DNA from: Bradyrhizobium sp. SZCCT0153
Lineage (GTDB): Bacteria > Pseudomonadota > Alphaproteobacteria > Rhizobiales > Xanthobacteraceae
Direction of reading: 5' to 3'
DNA length: 64,000 bases
Assembly (NCBI RefSeq): GCF_018129995.1
Contig: NZ_JAFCKS010000005.1
Location: 1 to 64,000, forward strand
Every line of letters starts with the position of its first letter. The stretch's first letter is position 1. Shown here one piece after another: positions 7,995 to 18,165 of this stretch. The position numbers were made by a program, and so were the translations under genes. The notes under the pieces are model-generated. The model was not told the DNA's origin and searched no databases. It worked only from the letters and a program-made list of their open reading frames with translations.

Positions 7995-8058
7995 GAGGGG
8001 GCGACCACAAGTGCCGGGTGCTTCTGGCCACCCCCTCCGAACCTCCTCCGGGAGGAGC
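7995..8058. terminator. Hairpins between converging deaminase and transporter genes
   Basis: GAGGGGG (7995-8001) can pair with CCCCCTC (8031-8037), and CTCCTC (8043-8048) pairs with GAGGAG (8052-8057). No T-run follows, so termination efficiency is uncertain. Confidence 0.3.
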
Positions 8059-8086
8059 AGGTGATCTAGGCAATGCAAGAAGCGTG

Positions 8087-9163
8087 CTACTTGCCCGGCA
8101 GCTTGTCGTCGATGCCCTTGACGTAGAAATTCATGCCGAGGATCTGGCCGTCGTCGAGGTGATCGCCGCCTTTACACTCGACCGGCTTGCCGTCCTGCCC
8201 AATGACCGGGCACTTGAACGGATGCAGCTTGCCCGCGGTGATCGCCGCCTGGGCATCTTCGGCCATCTTCTTCACGTCGTCAGGCATGTTGGTGTAGGGC
8301 GCCATCGCGAACATGTGGCTGTCGAGGCCGCCCCAGGTGTCCTCGGACTTCCAGGTTCCGTCGAGCTCGGCTTTGACGCGGGCGATGTAGTAGGGGGCCC
8401 AGGTGTCCAGGATCGAGGTGAGCTGGGTCTTCGGCCCGAACTTGATCATCTCGGAGTCCTGGCCGAAGGCGAGCTTGCCGCGTTCGCTGGCGATCTGCAT
8501 CGCCGCCGGCGAGTCCGTGTGCTGCATGATCACGTCGGCGCCCTGGTCGATCAGCGCCTTGGCGGCGTCGGCTTCCTTGCCCGGGTCGAACCAGGTGTTG
8601 GCCCAGATGATCTTGACCTTGATGTTCGGGTTGATGGTCTGCGCCGCCAGGATCGTCGCGTTGATGCCGGAGACGACCTCCGGAATCGGGAACGAACCGA
8701 TATAGCCGAGCACGCCGGACTTCGACATCTTGGCCGCGATCAGGCCCTGGATGTAGCGGCCCTGGTACCATTTGGCCGAATAGGTCGACATGTTCTTGTC
8801 GCGCTTGTAGCCGGTCGAATGCTCGAAATGCACGTTCGGATACTTCTTGGCCACCTTCAGCGTCGGATCCATGTAGCCGAACGAGGTCGTGAAGATCAGC
8901 TTGTTGCCGGCGCGGACGAGCTGCTCGATGGCGCGTTCGGCATCGGGACCTTCGGGCACATTCTCCAGATAGGTGGTCTCGATCTTGTCGCCCAGTTCCT
9001 TCACCAGCGCCTGGCGCGCGAGGTCGTGCTGGTAGGTCCAGCCAAGGTCTCCGATCGGACCGAGGTAAATGAAGCCGACCTTGAGCTTGTCGGCGGCGGA
9101 GGCTGCACTGACGCTTCCGGCAAGCAAAAGCCCGGCAGCCAGCGCAAGAAGTGTTTTCCTCAT
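8087..9163 (-). CDS. BMP-family ABC transporter substrate-binding protein (importer 1)
   Basis: The 358-residue lipoprotein-like periplasmic protein has a Sec signal (MRKTLLALAAGLLLAGSVSAASA) with no lipobox Cys, then the BMP/PnrA fold: KVGFIYLGPIGDLGWTYQHD binds ligand near the N terminus, followed by FTTSFGYMDP and YIGSFPIPEV. Family members bind nucleosides, purines or related heterocycles. It is the last gene of the importer 1 operon, 77 bases after the second permease. Two ATGs are adjacent (9166 and 9163); the second has better spacing from GGAG. Substrate is not readable from sequence, but the setting favours a purine or ureide. Confidence 0.88.
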   Translation of the reverse strand: MRKTLLALAAGLLLAGSVSAASAADKLKVGFIYLGPIGDLGWTYQHDLARQALVKELGDKIETTYLENVPEGPDAERAIEQLVRAGNKLIFTTSFGYMDPTLKVAKKYPNVHFEHSTGYKRDKNMSTYSAKWYQGRYIQGLIAAKMSKSGVLGYIGSFPIPEVVSGINATILAAQTINPNIKVKIIWANTWFDPGKEADAAKALIDQGADVIMQHTDSPAAMQIASERGKLAFGQDSEMIKFGPKTQLTSILDTWAPYYIARVKAELDGTWKSEDTWGGLDSHMFAMAPYTNMPDDVKKMAEDAQAAITAGKLHPFKCPVIGQDGKPVECKGGDHLDDGQILGMNFYVKGIDDKLPGK

Positions 9164-9240
9164 CATCAATCTCCAAACATCAGGGGAAAGCCACGATCCG
9201 CACCGTGCGCGCCCCATCGCGCACGGTGCGGAAATGAAAC

Positions 9241-10158
9241 TCAGCGGTCAGGCACGAACACGGTGCCCAGCGCAGCCGGCGCGGTCGATCCGCCCGTGCG
9301 CGCGCGGGAGAGCAGGACCAGGACGATGACGGTCGCAAGGTAAGGCAGCGCCGACATGAGCTGCGAGGGAACGCCGACGCCCCAGCCCTGCGCGTGCAGC
9401 TGCAGGATCGTCACCGCGCCGAACAGGTAGGCGCCGACCACGAGCCGTCCGGGTCGCCAGGACGAGAACACGACCAGCGCCAGCGCGATCCAGCCGCGGC
9501 CTGCGGTCATGCCGGGAATGAAGAACGGCGTATAGGCGAGCGGCAAGTAAGCGCCGGCAAGTCCGGCGCAGGCGCCGCCGAACATCACGGCGAAGGTTCG
9601 GATGCGCAGCACGGGATAGCCGAGCGCATGGGCGGAGACGTGGTTGTCGCCGCAGGCGCGCAGGATCAGGCCCGGCCGGGTACGGTATAGAAACCACCAG
9701 ACGCCGACGATCAGCGCCAGCGAGAAGTAGACGAAGGCGTCTTCGCCGAACAGCACGCGGCCGATCAGCGGAATGTCCGTGAGACCGGGGATGTGGAGAT
9801 GAACCGCCGGCGTGATGCGCTCACCGACAAATCCGGCGCCGATCAGGCCGGACAGTCCGATGCCGAGAATGGTCAGAGCAAGGCCTGTCGCAACCTGGTT
9901 GACCGCGAGCCCGAGCGTCATCAGAGCGAAGACCAGCGACATCAATGTGCCCGCAACGATGCCGAACAGCGCGCCGATGAAGATCGAACCGGTCAGCCAG
10001 GCGCCGGCAAAGCCGCAGGCCGCCCCGACGATCATCATGCCCTCGACGCCGAGATTGAGCACGCCGGATCGTTCGGTCACGAGCTCGCCGGTCGCCGCGA
10101 TCAGGAGCGGCGTCGAGGCGGCGAGCACTGCGAGGATGATGGCTTCAATTAGCTCCAC
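9241..10158 (-). CDS. ABC transporter permease, BMP/nucleoside type (importer 1, second permease)
   Basis: A 305-residue inner-membrane protein of the BPD_transp_2 family, with eight or nine hydrophobic segments. The conserved cytoplasmic-side motif TGELVTERSGVLNLGVEGMM (residues 23-42) and SAHALGYPVLRIRTFAVMFGG, the coupling region for the ATPase, are both intact. This short permease type pairs with the longer one encoded just upstream; their genes overlap by 14 bases, as is usual in BMP importer operons. It forms half of the transmembrane channel. Confidence 0.9.
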   Translation of the reverse strand: MELIEAIILAVLAASTPLLIAATGELVTERSGVLNLGVEGMMIVGAACGFAGAWLTGSIFIGALFGIVAGTLMSLVFALMTLGLAVNQVATGLALTILGIGLSGLIGAGFVGERITPAVHLHIPGLTDIPLIGRVLFGEDAFVYFSLALIVGVWWFLYRTRPGLILRACGDNHVSAHALGYPVLRIRTFAVMFGGACAGLAGAYLPLAYTPFFIPGMTAGRGWIALALVVFSSWRPGRLVVGAYLFGAVTILQLHAQGWGVGVPSQLMSALPYLATVIVLVLLSRARTGGSTAPAALGTVFVPDR

Positions 10159-11236
10159 GAGCCACCTGTCGGTTCGGGAAGACCAGCTTGAAGCAGTAGA
10201 GAATGAGGGAATCGCAGGCGAGCACGTAGAACAGCAGGATGCCTTGAAAGACCTTGGTGACGTCCAACGGGATCTTCATCGCGATCTGCGCCTGCTCGCC
10301 GCCGATAAAGGTCAATGCGAGAAAAAGGCCTGCAATTAAAATTCCAAGCGGGTTCAGCCGACCGAGGAAGGCAACGATGATCGCGGTAAAGCCGTAGCCG
10401 GGGGAGATGCCGGGCTGGAGGTGTCCGACGGGACCTGCGACCTCGATGATGCCGGCAAGGCCCGCGAGTGCACCCGAGACGGCGAAGGTCAGGAGGATCA
10501 ACTGGTTCGAATTGAATCCGCCGAACCGCGCGGCGCGGGGGGCTGCGCCCACCACGCGGATCTCGAATCCCTTGATGGTGCGTCCGAGCAGGATCGCCAC
10601 CGCCGCGACGACAAGCAAGGCGATGATCGAGCCGAGATGCAGCCGGCCGCCTTCGATCAGCAGCGGAACGGTTGCGACCGGATCGAATTCGGCCGTGGTC
10701 GGAAAGTTGAAGCCGTTCGGATCGCGCCAGGGGCCGCGCACCAGATAGTCGAGGAAGAGATCGGCGACATAAACCAGCATCAGGCTGGTCAGGATTTCGC
10801 TGGCGCCGAACCTCACCTTGCAGATTGCCGGGATCAGCGCATAGAGCGCGCCTGCCGCGGCGGCGAGCACGAACATGACCGGCAGTACCCAGGCGCCGGC
10901 GTCGGTGCCTTGCGTCTTCACGGCGATCCAGCTTCCGGCGACAGCGCCGATCAGAAATTGCCCCTCGGCGCCGATGTTCCAGGCATTGGCGAGATAGCAA
11001 AGCGACAGCCCGATCGCGATCATCACCAGCGGTGTCGCTTTCACCGCGATCTCCTGCAGCGAATAACTGTCGGTCAGAGGCGCGATGAAATAGGCGTGCA
11101 GGGCAAGGAGCGGATTCTTGCCGAGGATCGCGAACAGGATGACCATGGTGACGATCGTCAGGCCGATTGCGATCAGCGGCGAGACCAGCGCGATCGTGTT
11201 GGAACGCTCGGCGCGCTTCTCAAGCACCAACTGCAT
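10145..11236 (-). CDS. ABC transporter permease, BMP/nucleoside type (importer 1, first permease)
   Basis: A 363-residue membrane protein and the larger of the two channel subunits of importer 1. It begins MQLVLEKRAERSN, enters the membrane near residue 18, and carries the family features LCYLANAWNIGAEGQFLIGAV and FGGFNSNQLILLTFAVSGAL. I start it at ATG 11236, which overlaps the ATPase gene by 17 bases; the open frame continues upstream, but only as a shadow of the ATPase. Its 3' end overlaps the next permease by 14 bases, so the three genes are translationally coupled. Confidence 0.9.
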   Translation of the reverse strand: MQLVLEKRAERSNTIALVSPLIAIGLTIVTMVILFAILGKNPLLALHAYFIAPLTDSYSLQEIAVKATPLVMIAIGLSLCYLANAWNIGAEGQFLIGAVAGSWIAVKTQGTDAGAWVLPVMFVLAAAAGALYALIPAICKVRFGASEILTSLMLVYVADLFLDYLVRGPWRDPNGFNFPTTAEFDPVATVPLLIEGGRLHLGSIIALLVVAAVAILLGRTIKGFEIRVVGAAPRAARFGGFNSNQLILLTFAVSGALAGLAGIIEVAGPVGHLQPGISPGYGFTAIIVAFLGRLNPLGILIAGLFLALTFIGGEQAQIAMKIPLDVTKVFQGILLFYVLACDSLILYCFKLVFPNRQVARGAN

Positions 11237-12791
11237 GCGCGGCCTCCTTCGGCTCCAGGCTGCTGCCGCCCATGAGGAGGCCGAGCTTTTCGCGAGTGGC
11301 TTCGCTTGTTGCGAGCGGCGCGGACAGTCGGCCATGGAACATGACGGCAATGCGGTCGGCGATTTCCGCCAGTTCGTCGAGGTCCTGGCTGGTGACGAGC
11401 ACGGCGGCGCCCGCGGTTGCCAGATCAAGCAGCGCCTGGCGGATGACGGCGGCCGCGCCGGCATCGACGCCCCAGGTCGGCTGGCTCACCACCAGCACGG
11501 CGGGGTTGCGCAGGATCTCGCGTCCCACGATGAACTTTTGCAGATTGCCGCCGGAGAGGGATGCGGCTTCCGGATCGCGCTTGGCCTTGCGGACGTCGAA
11601 CGTCTCGGTTGCGCGGTCGACGGTCTTGAGCGTGGCCGCGGTGTCGATAAAGCCATGATTGACCATACCGCTCGCGGCATGGCCGGTGAGCAGCGCGTTC
11701 TCCGACAGCCTCATGCGCGGCGCGGTGCCGTGGCCGAGCCGCTCTTCGGGAACGAAAGCCGCACCCAGCTTGCGCCGCTGCGTGATCGAGAGATGGCCTG
11801 CGGCGATGCCTTCGATCACCACCGTACCGGGATCCTTGGACAGGCGCTCGCCGGACAGCGCGGCGAATAGCTCGTCCTGGCCGTTGCCGGCGACGCCGGC
11901 GATGCCCAGGATTTCGCCGCCCTTCAACTCGAACGAGATGTGCTCCAGTCGCACGCCGTGCGCCTCGCTAGGGGCCAGCGAAAGATCGTTGACGACGAGC
12001 CGAGGTACGGTGGTCGTCCGGCCGGCGGCAGCCTTCACTTGCTTGATTTCGCCACCGACCATCATGCGCGCGAGCGAAGCTGCGGTCTCGAGCCCGGGAT
12101 TGCAGGTCTGGATCTTCTTGCCGCCGCGCAGGATCGTTGCGGTGTCGCAGAGGCGCTTCACCTCCTCCAGCTTGTGGCTGATGTAGAGGATGGCGCGGCC
12201 TTCGGCCTTCAGCCGCTCCAGCACGATGAAGAGCTGGTCGGCTTCCTGCGGCGTCAGCACCGCCGTGGGCTCGTCCAGGATCAGGAATTTCGGATTCTGC
12301 ATCAGCGCGCGGACGATCTCGATGCGCTGGCGCTCGCCGACCGACAATTGCCAGACCTCGCGTTTGGGATCGAGCGGCAGTCCATACGTCTTCGACACCT
12401 GCTCCAGTCGCGCCGACATGTCCTTGAAGGATTCCTTGCCGTCAAGGCCGAGCGCGACGTTCTCGGCGACGGTGAGATTGTCGAACAGCGAGAAATGCTG
12501 GAACACCATGCCGATGCCGCGGTCGCGCGCTTCCGAGGGACCGGCCAACACGATCGGCAGGCCCTGCCAGAAAATCTGGCCGGCGCTGGGCTGGATCAGC
12601 CCGTAGATCGCCTTGACCAGCGTCGACTTGCCGGCGCCGTTTTCACCGAGCAGCGCGTGGATTTCCGTTGGCCAGATATCGATGTCGATGGAATCGTTGG
12701 CGAGGAAGTCGCCATAGCGCTTGGTGAGCCCGATCGTCCTGAGGAGCGGAGACTCGCCGGAATGCAGGCCGTTAGCCGTGGGATCCAACAT
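11220..12791 (-). CDS. ABC transporter ATP-binding protein with two ATPase domains (importer 1)
   Basis: The 523-residue cytoplasmic subunit has two tandem ABC domains. Domain 1 has Walker A GENGAGKST (about residues 49-57), signature LSVGERQRIEI and Walker B FLILDEPTAVL. Domain 2 has the degenerate Walker A of this family (GVAGNGQDE), signature LSGGNLQKFIVGRE and a Walker B ending SQPTWGVD. This asymmetric pattern is typical of sugar/nucleoside importers such as YufO. It is the first gene of the importer 1 operon. No clear promoter is visible in the 484 bases upstream. Confidence 0.92.
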   Translation of the reverse strand: MLDPTANGLHSGESPLLRTIGLTKRYGDFLANDSIDIDIWPTEIHALLGENGAGKSTLVKAIYGLIQPSAGQIFWQGLPIVLAGPSEARDRGIGMVFQHFSLFDNLTVAENVALGLDGKESFKDMSARLEQVSKTYGLPLDPKREVWQLSVGERQRIEIVRALMQNPKFLILDEPTAVLTPQEADQLFIVLERLKAEGRAILYISHKLEEVKRLCDTATILRGGKKIQTCNPGLETAASLARMMVGGEIKQVKAAAGRTTTVPRLVVNDLSLAPSEAHGVRLEHISFELKGGEILGIAGVAGNGQDELFAALSGERLSKDPGTVVIEGIAAGHLSITQRRKLGAAFVPEERLGHGTAPRMRLSENALLTGHAASGMVNHGFIDTAATLKTVDRATETFDVRKAKRDPEAASLSGGNLQKFIVGREILRNPAVLVVSQPTWGVDAGAAAVIRQALLDLATAGAAVLVTSQDLDELAEIADRIAVMFHGRLSAPLATSEATREKLGLLMGGSSLEPKEAAHAVGA

Positions 12792-13275
12792 TCGCTGATG
12801 CGCTTGCTTGGGGTGAAGTGCCTCAATAGTGGGCTAGTTTAAACCGCCGCCTCTGGAGAACTGTTGCTGCCGCCTCCTGCTTATGGCGTCTGTTGCAAAT
12901 TTGTGACGGTTCAAGCCAAATCGGAACCTGCTGTGCAGGCTTGATGCGAAGTTGAGCAAAACTCCGCCAGCGCGCGTATGCAATTCCCGATCGTGAGGAC
13001 AATCGCCGTGGCCAATTTTGTCGACACCGTCCGCTCGACGCAAAAGACAAACGAAATCAATCGGGAATGTCCGGCAAGGACGGCCATCGCGCGACCTGGC
13101 GCACGTGACAGCGAAGCAAAAAAAATCTTCTGAATTTCGCTGAGAGGCGCCGCTTGCTGCTGAAACGTGCGGCATGGCTTGAAAGAAGTTGAGGCTTCTC
13201 ACCCCGGGAGATCGGCGCAAGTGTCGCACCCAAGGGACGTTCATTTTTACGTGTCCAAACTTGGGGGTATTCAGG
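12792..13275. other. Divergent intergenic region, importer 1 / porin
   Basis: The 484 bases separate divergent transcription units and should hold both promoters. I see GTTTAAAC (12837-12844, palindrome) and an A-tract near 13120, but no convincing -35/-10 or -24/-12 pair. No gene is supported. Confidence 0.5.
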
Positions 13276-14385
13276 ATGTCGTTTCGTTTCAGGGCAATTG
13301 CAGCAGCGGCGCTGTCACTTGCCACGCTCGCCACAAGTGGCCTTGCTCAGGCCGCGGACTTGCCGGTCAAGGCCGCCAAGAAGGCGGCCGACCTCCCGTT
13401 CTTCCTGGTGATCGACGACCGCGTCACCTTCTCCTACATCTTCGACGCCTCGCAGCCGGGCGCGTTCACCAACACTAACGGGGTGATCAACGCCAAGACG
13501 ACGAAGCAGGTCTACTCCTTCACCCATTTCGACGCCTGGGCTTACGGCACCAACTTCTTCACCATCTCGCTGTTCAAGTCGGACCACAACGACCCGGCAG
13601 GTCCCTGCACCGCTACCGGCGTGATCGTGTCGCCGGCTGCAGGCTTCGCAGCGACGCCCGCAAACTGCGCCGGCGCAACCGAAATCTATGGCCTGTTCCG
13701 CTCGACCTTCGGCTGGAACGAGATCTTCAACACCAAGGCCTTCACGCAAGGCCCGCTGCATAACATCTCGTTCGAGGTTGGCATGGATGCCAACACAGAG
13801 AACCGGTACTTCGGCGCCGCCAAGCGCGACGTCGTCGCCGGTCTGCAGTTCGCCTTCGATCTTCCCTACAAGGGCTACTTCAACGTAGCGCCGCTGGTGT
13901 ATTGGGAGTTCGCCAACCACAACTCCTTCTCGCAGTGCGGCGCCGGTTGGTCGGCCCCGTGCATCGCCGACGGCAACACGTCGTTCAAGCCGACCTGGGC
14001 GGTCGAAACCAACTACTATATGGACCTCGGTTTCCTGCCGGCGAACATGCAGTACTTCTCGATCAGCGGCCGCGCCGGCTGGTACGGCAAGAAGGGAACG
14101 GACACGGAGCCGCTTCCGGCCAGCGTTGCCAACAACGTCTATCCCACCAAGGTCGAGTTCAACTCGGAGCCGATCCGCCTGACGCTCGATGCCTCGAAGG
14201 CGGTCTGGGGTGAGAAGTACTCGCACTTCGTCGACGTTTGGGTCGCCTATCGCTACTGGCAGAACAAGTTCGGCCTCGATCACAACAACGCCTTTGCTTG
14301 CACCACTTTCGTCGGTGGCACGAAGGTGAGCACCGGCTCCTGCACCGAATCCTCGCTGTACTCCGGTATCACCGTGAAGTTCTAA
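13276..14385 (+). CDS. Outer-membrane beta-barrel channel, possibly nucleoside-specific (Tsx-like)
   Basis: The protein has 369 residues with a Sec signal (MSFRFRAIAAAALSLATLATSGLAQA). The mature part is rich in alternating aromatic/polar strands, such as FTHFDAWAYGTNFFTISLFKSD, GYFNVAPLVYWEFANHN and FVDVWVAYRYWQNKFG. It ends in Phe (YSGITVKF), as expected for a BamA-recognised barrel. Six cysteines may form loop disulfides. The pattern recalls Tsx-like nucleoside channels, but I cannot exclude another porin class. Its place between two BMP-type importers suggests it provides the outer-membrane entry step. A strong hairpin terminator follows at 14411-14443. ATG 13276 is chosen so that the signal peptide is N-terminal. 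Confidence 0.75.
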   Translation: MSFRFRAIAAAALSLATLATSGLAQAADLPVKAAKKAADLPFFLVIDDRVTFSYIFDASQPGAFTNTNGVINAKTTKQVYSFTHFDAWAYGTNFFTISLFKSDHNDPAGPCTATGVIVSPAAGFAATPANCAGATEIYGLFRSTFGWNEIFNTKAFTQGPLHNISFEVGMDANTENRYFGAAKRDVVAGLQFAFDLPYKGYFNVAPLVYWEFANHNSFSQCGAGWSAPCIADGNTSFKPTWAVETNYYMDLGFLPANMQYFSISGRAGWYGKKGTDTEPLPASVANNVYPTKVEFNSEPIRLTLDASKAVWGEKYSHFVDVWVAYRYWQNKFGLDHNNAFACTTFVGGTKVSTGSCTESSLYSGITVKF

Positions 14386-14386
14386 C

Positions 14387-14443
14387 CACCTGACGCGTCA
14401 GGTGAACGACGATGACGCCGCGTCAAACCTCCGCGGCGTCATC
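14387..14443 (+). terminator. Double hairpin terminator after the porin gene
   Basis: A perfect 18-bp palindrome, CACCTGACGCGTCAGGTG (14387-14404), is followed by a 12-bp stem (GATGACGCCGCG, 14411-14422, with CGCGGCGTCATC, 14432-14443) and a 9-base loop. Only two T residues follow, so this could be a transcript-stabilising end as well as a terminator. Confidence 0.6.
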
Positions 14444-14518
14444 TTCATGTGTGGGATGCGCTGGTGCCGTCGCCAGGGCCTTCCGCGAGAGCGGGAGCAA
14501 GGCTCGCTCGGCAAGCGG

Positions 14519-15004
14519 CTACTTCGTCCACACGCCGTCGTGCAGCGCTTCGGCCTCGTCTTCGAGCAGCGGTCCAACGACCTCAGTCGGTCGCTGCCCG
14601 CTGGCGAACACCTCACGGCAGGGCAGATCGAGCGTCGGGTTCTCCGGATGGTTGCCGGTGATCCCGCGCAGACGCTCCTCGCTGAGACCGTAGACGACGC
14701 GGCCGATGCCGGCCCAGTAGATCGCGCCGGCGCACATCGCGCAGGGCTCGGCGGAGGAATAGAGCGTAGCCTTCGCCAGCGCCTCGCGGCTCGATGTGCG
14801 GCAGGCTTGCGTGGCCGCCAAGCGCTCGGCATGCGCGGTGCCGTCGTGGTCCGGCATATAGCCGTTCTCGGTCTCGATCAGCACCTTGCCGTCCGCGTCG
14901 ACGACGATGCAGCCGAAGGGGTGGTTGCCATGGGTGAGGGAACGGCGGGCGACCGCCAAGGACAGCCGAAGGAAGTGTTCGTCGCGTTCGGTTCCGCCGT
15001 CCAT
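14519..15004 (-). CDS. Nucleoside/guanine deaminase, CDA fold
   Basis: A 161-residue zinc enzyme of the cytidine deaminase-like fold. His58-Ala-Glu60 (TAHAERLAA) and Pro-Cys88-Ala-Met-Cys91 supply the zinc ligands and the proton-shuttling Glu. Length and the AEPCAMCAGAIYWAGIGRVVYG segment fit the bacterial GuaD/TadA-like branch, so guanine to xanthine is the best guess; the exact base is not proven. It is the last gene of the importer 2 operon, 10 bases after the ATPase. I used ATG 15004; the frame extends upstream to 15076, but that would overlap the ATPase by about 60 bases. Confidence 0.8.
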   Translation of the reverse strand: MDGGTERDEHFLRLSLAVARRSLTHGNHPFGCIVVDADGKVLIETENGYMPDHDGTAHAERLAATQACRTSSREALAKATLYSSAEPCAMCAGAIYWAGIGRVVYGLSEERLRGITGNHPENPTLDLPCREVFASGQRPTEVVGPLLEDEAEALHDGVWTK

Positions 15005-15014
15005 CAGGGTGCGC

Positions 15015-16543
<1,529 letters not shown>

Positions 16544-16547
<4 letters not shown>

Positions 16548-17227
16548 GAAATCACTCCGATGAACGCGTCGGAGGTCGAGACCGCGCCGAACACGCCGCC
16601 CTGCATCTTGATCATCTTCAACGCGTGCTCATGGTTGCTCTTGTCGGTCGCGCCGCAGCAATCGTGCAACAGCACGCATTCGAAGCCGCGGTCGTTGGCC
16701 TCACGCATGGTGGTGTGGACGCAGACATCGGTGGTGATGCCCGTCAGCACGATGTTCGCGATACCACGCACGCGCAGGATCAGTTCGAGATCGGTGGCGC
16801 AGAACGAGCCCTTGCCGGGCTTGTCGATAACAGGTTCGCCCGGCAGCGGCGCCAGCTCCGGGATGATGTCCCAGCCGGGCTCGCCGCGCACCAGGATGCG
16901 CCCGCACGGGCCGGGATCGCCAATGCCGGCGCCGATCTGCCGCGAACGCCAGCGCTTGTTGGCGGGGAGATCGGACAGATCGGGGCGGTGGCCTTCGCGC
17001 GTATGGATGACGTGAAAGCTTTGGGCACGCATCGCCGCGAGCAGCTTCCTGATCGGTTCGATCGGCGCCCGCGTCAGCGAGAGGTCGTAGCCCATCTTGT
17101 CGACATAGCCGCCGACACCGCAGAAATCGGTCTGCATGTCGATGATGATGAGCGCGGTGTTCTCGGGGCGCAGATCGCCGTTATAAGGCCAGGCGTAGGG
17201 CTCGGACTTGATGGTGCGCTCGGGCAT
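16544..17227 (-). CDS. Cysteine hydrolase resembling biuret amidohydrolase (BiuH)
   Basis: This 227-residue isochorismatase-fold amidase has the Asp-Lys-Cys triad at Asp30 (IIDMQTDF), Lys136 (DKPGKGSF) and Cys169 (TTDVCVHTT). From memory its sequence is close to the Rhizobium leguminosarum biuret hydrolase: YAWPYNGDLRPENTALIIID, GHRPDLSDLPANKRWRS and GDPGPCGRILVRGEPGWDII are near-identical blocks, and the triad and Gln209 line up with a constant offset of six. Biuret would give allophanate and ammonia. No cyanuric acid hydrolase or allophanate hydrolase is nearby, so a related ureide is possible. It sits between the importer 2 permease and ATPase genes, 11 bases after the former. Confidence 0.82.
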
Positions 17228-17238
17228 GATTTCGCTCT

Positions 17239-18165
17239 CTAGCGTGTGATCGACAATTCGGCCGGGGCTCCGGTCAACGTGCGTTTCGGCGAGCAGGTGA
17301 TGATCATGATCGCCAGCGTCAGGATGTAGGGCGCGGCGTTGAACAGATGATAGCCGGACGTGACGCCGACCGATTGTAGCGCCGGTCCAAGCGCCGCGGC
17401 GCCGCCGAAAGCGAGCGAGGCCCACAGGCACAGCAGCGGATCCCAGCGCGCGAAGATCACGAGCGCCACCGCCGTGATGCCCTGGCCGGACGACAGGCCC
17501 TCGTTCCAGCTTCCGGGATAGAACAACGACAGGAACGAGCCGCCGATGCCGGCGAGGAAGCCGCCCACCATCGTGGCGCGCAAGCGGATCAGCAGCACGG
17601 AGTGGCCCATCGCACGGGCCGCGTCCGAACTCTCGCCGGCGGTGCGGATCAGGATGCCCCAGCGCGTGGTGCGGAACGCCCAATAGAGGATCGGCGCGAG
17701 GGCGACACCGATCAGGAAGAGCACATTGACGCGCAAGGCGGCGCGGACCTGCGGGATGTCGCTCCACCAGCCGAAATCGATCGCGGGCAGGCGCGGCGCG
17801 GTGGGCTCGATCAGCGGTTTGCCGAGGTAGAAGGCAAGCCCGGTGCCGAACAGCATCAGCGCGATACCGACGGCGACGTCGTTGACGCGCGGCAACGAGC
17901 AGATGCCGGCGTGAAGGGCGCCCAACAGTGCTCCGGTGATGCCGGCGGCGAGCACGCCCAACCATGGCGATCCCGAGAGATAGGAGATGCCGTATGCGCT
18001 CATCGCGCCCATCACCAGCGTGCCTTCGAGGCCGAGATTGATGCGGCCGGAGCGCTCGGTGATGCATTCGCCCAGGCTCACGAACAGGAACGGGGTGGAG
18101 ACGCGAATTGCGCCGCCGAGCACGGCGAGCGGGACGGTCCAGAGTCCGATCGAGCCATCTGCCAT
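17239..18165 (-). CDS. ABC transporter permease, BMP type (importer 2, second permease)
   Basis: A 308-residue inner-membrane protein of the BPD_transp_2 family with the cytoplasmic-loop signature GECITERSGRINLGLEGTLV (residues 32-51) and the later SSDAARAMGHSVLLIRLRATMVGG coupling segment. About eight membrane helices are evident. Its ATG shares one base with the stop of the upstream permease (TGATG), so the two are tightly coupled. It would form the smaller channel half of importer 2. Confidence 0.9.
   Translation of the reverse strand: MADGSIGLWTVPLAVLGGAIRVSTPFLFVSLGECITERSGRINLGLEGTLVMGAMSAYGISYLSGSPWLGVLAAGITGALLGALHAGICSLPRVNDVAVGIALMLFGTGLAFYLGKPLIEPTAPRLPAIDFGWWSDIPQVRAALRVNVLFLIGVALAPILYWAFRTTRWGILIRTAGESSDAARAMGHSVLLIRLRATMVGGFLAGIGGSFLSLFYPGSWNEGLSSGQGITAVALVIFARWDPLLCLWASLAFGGAAALGPALQSVGVTSGYHLFNAAPYILTLAIMIITCSPKRTLTGAPAELSITR

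Noticed and set aside
12880..12895. TGGCGTCTGTTGC as a sigma54 promoter for the porin
   Set aside because: The spacing between GG and GC is 8, not 10, and it is almost 400 bases from the gene.
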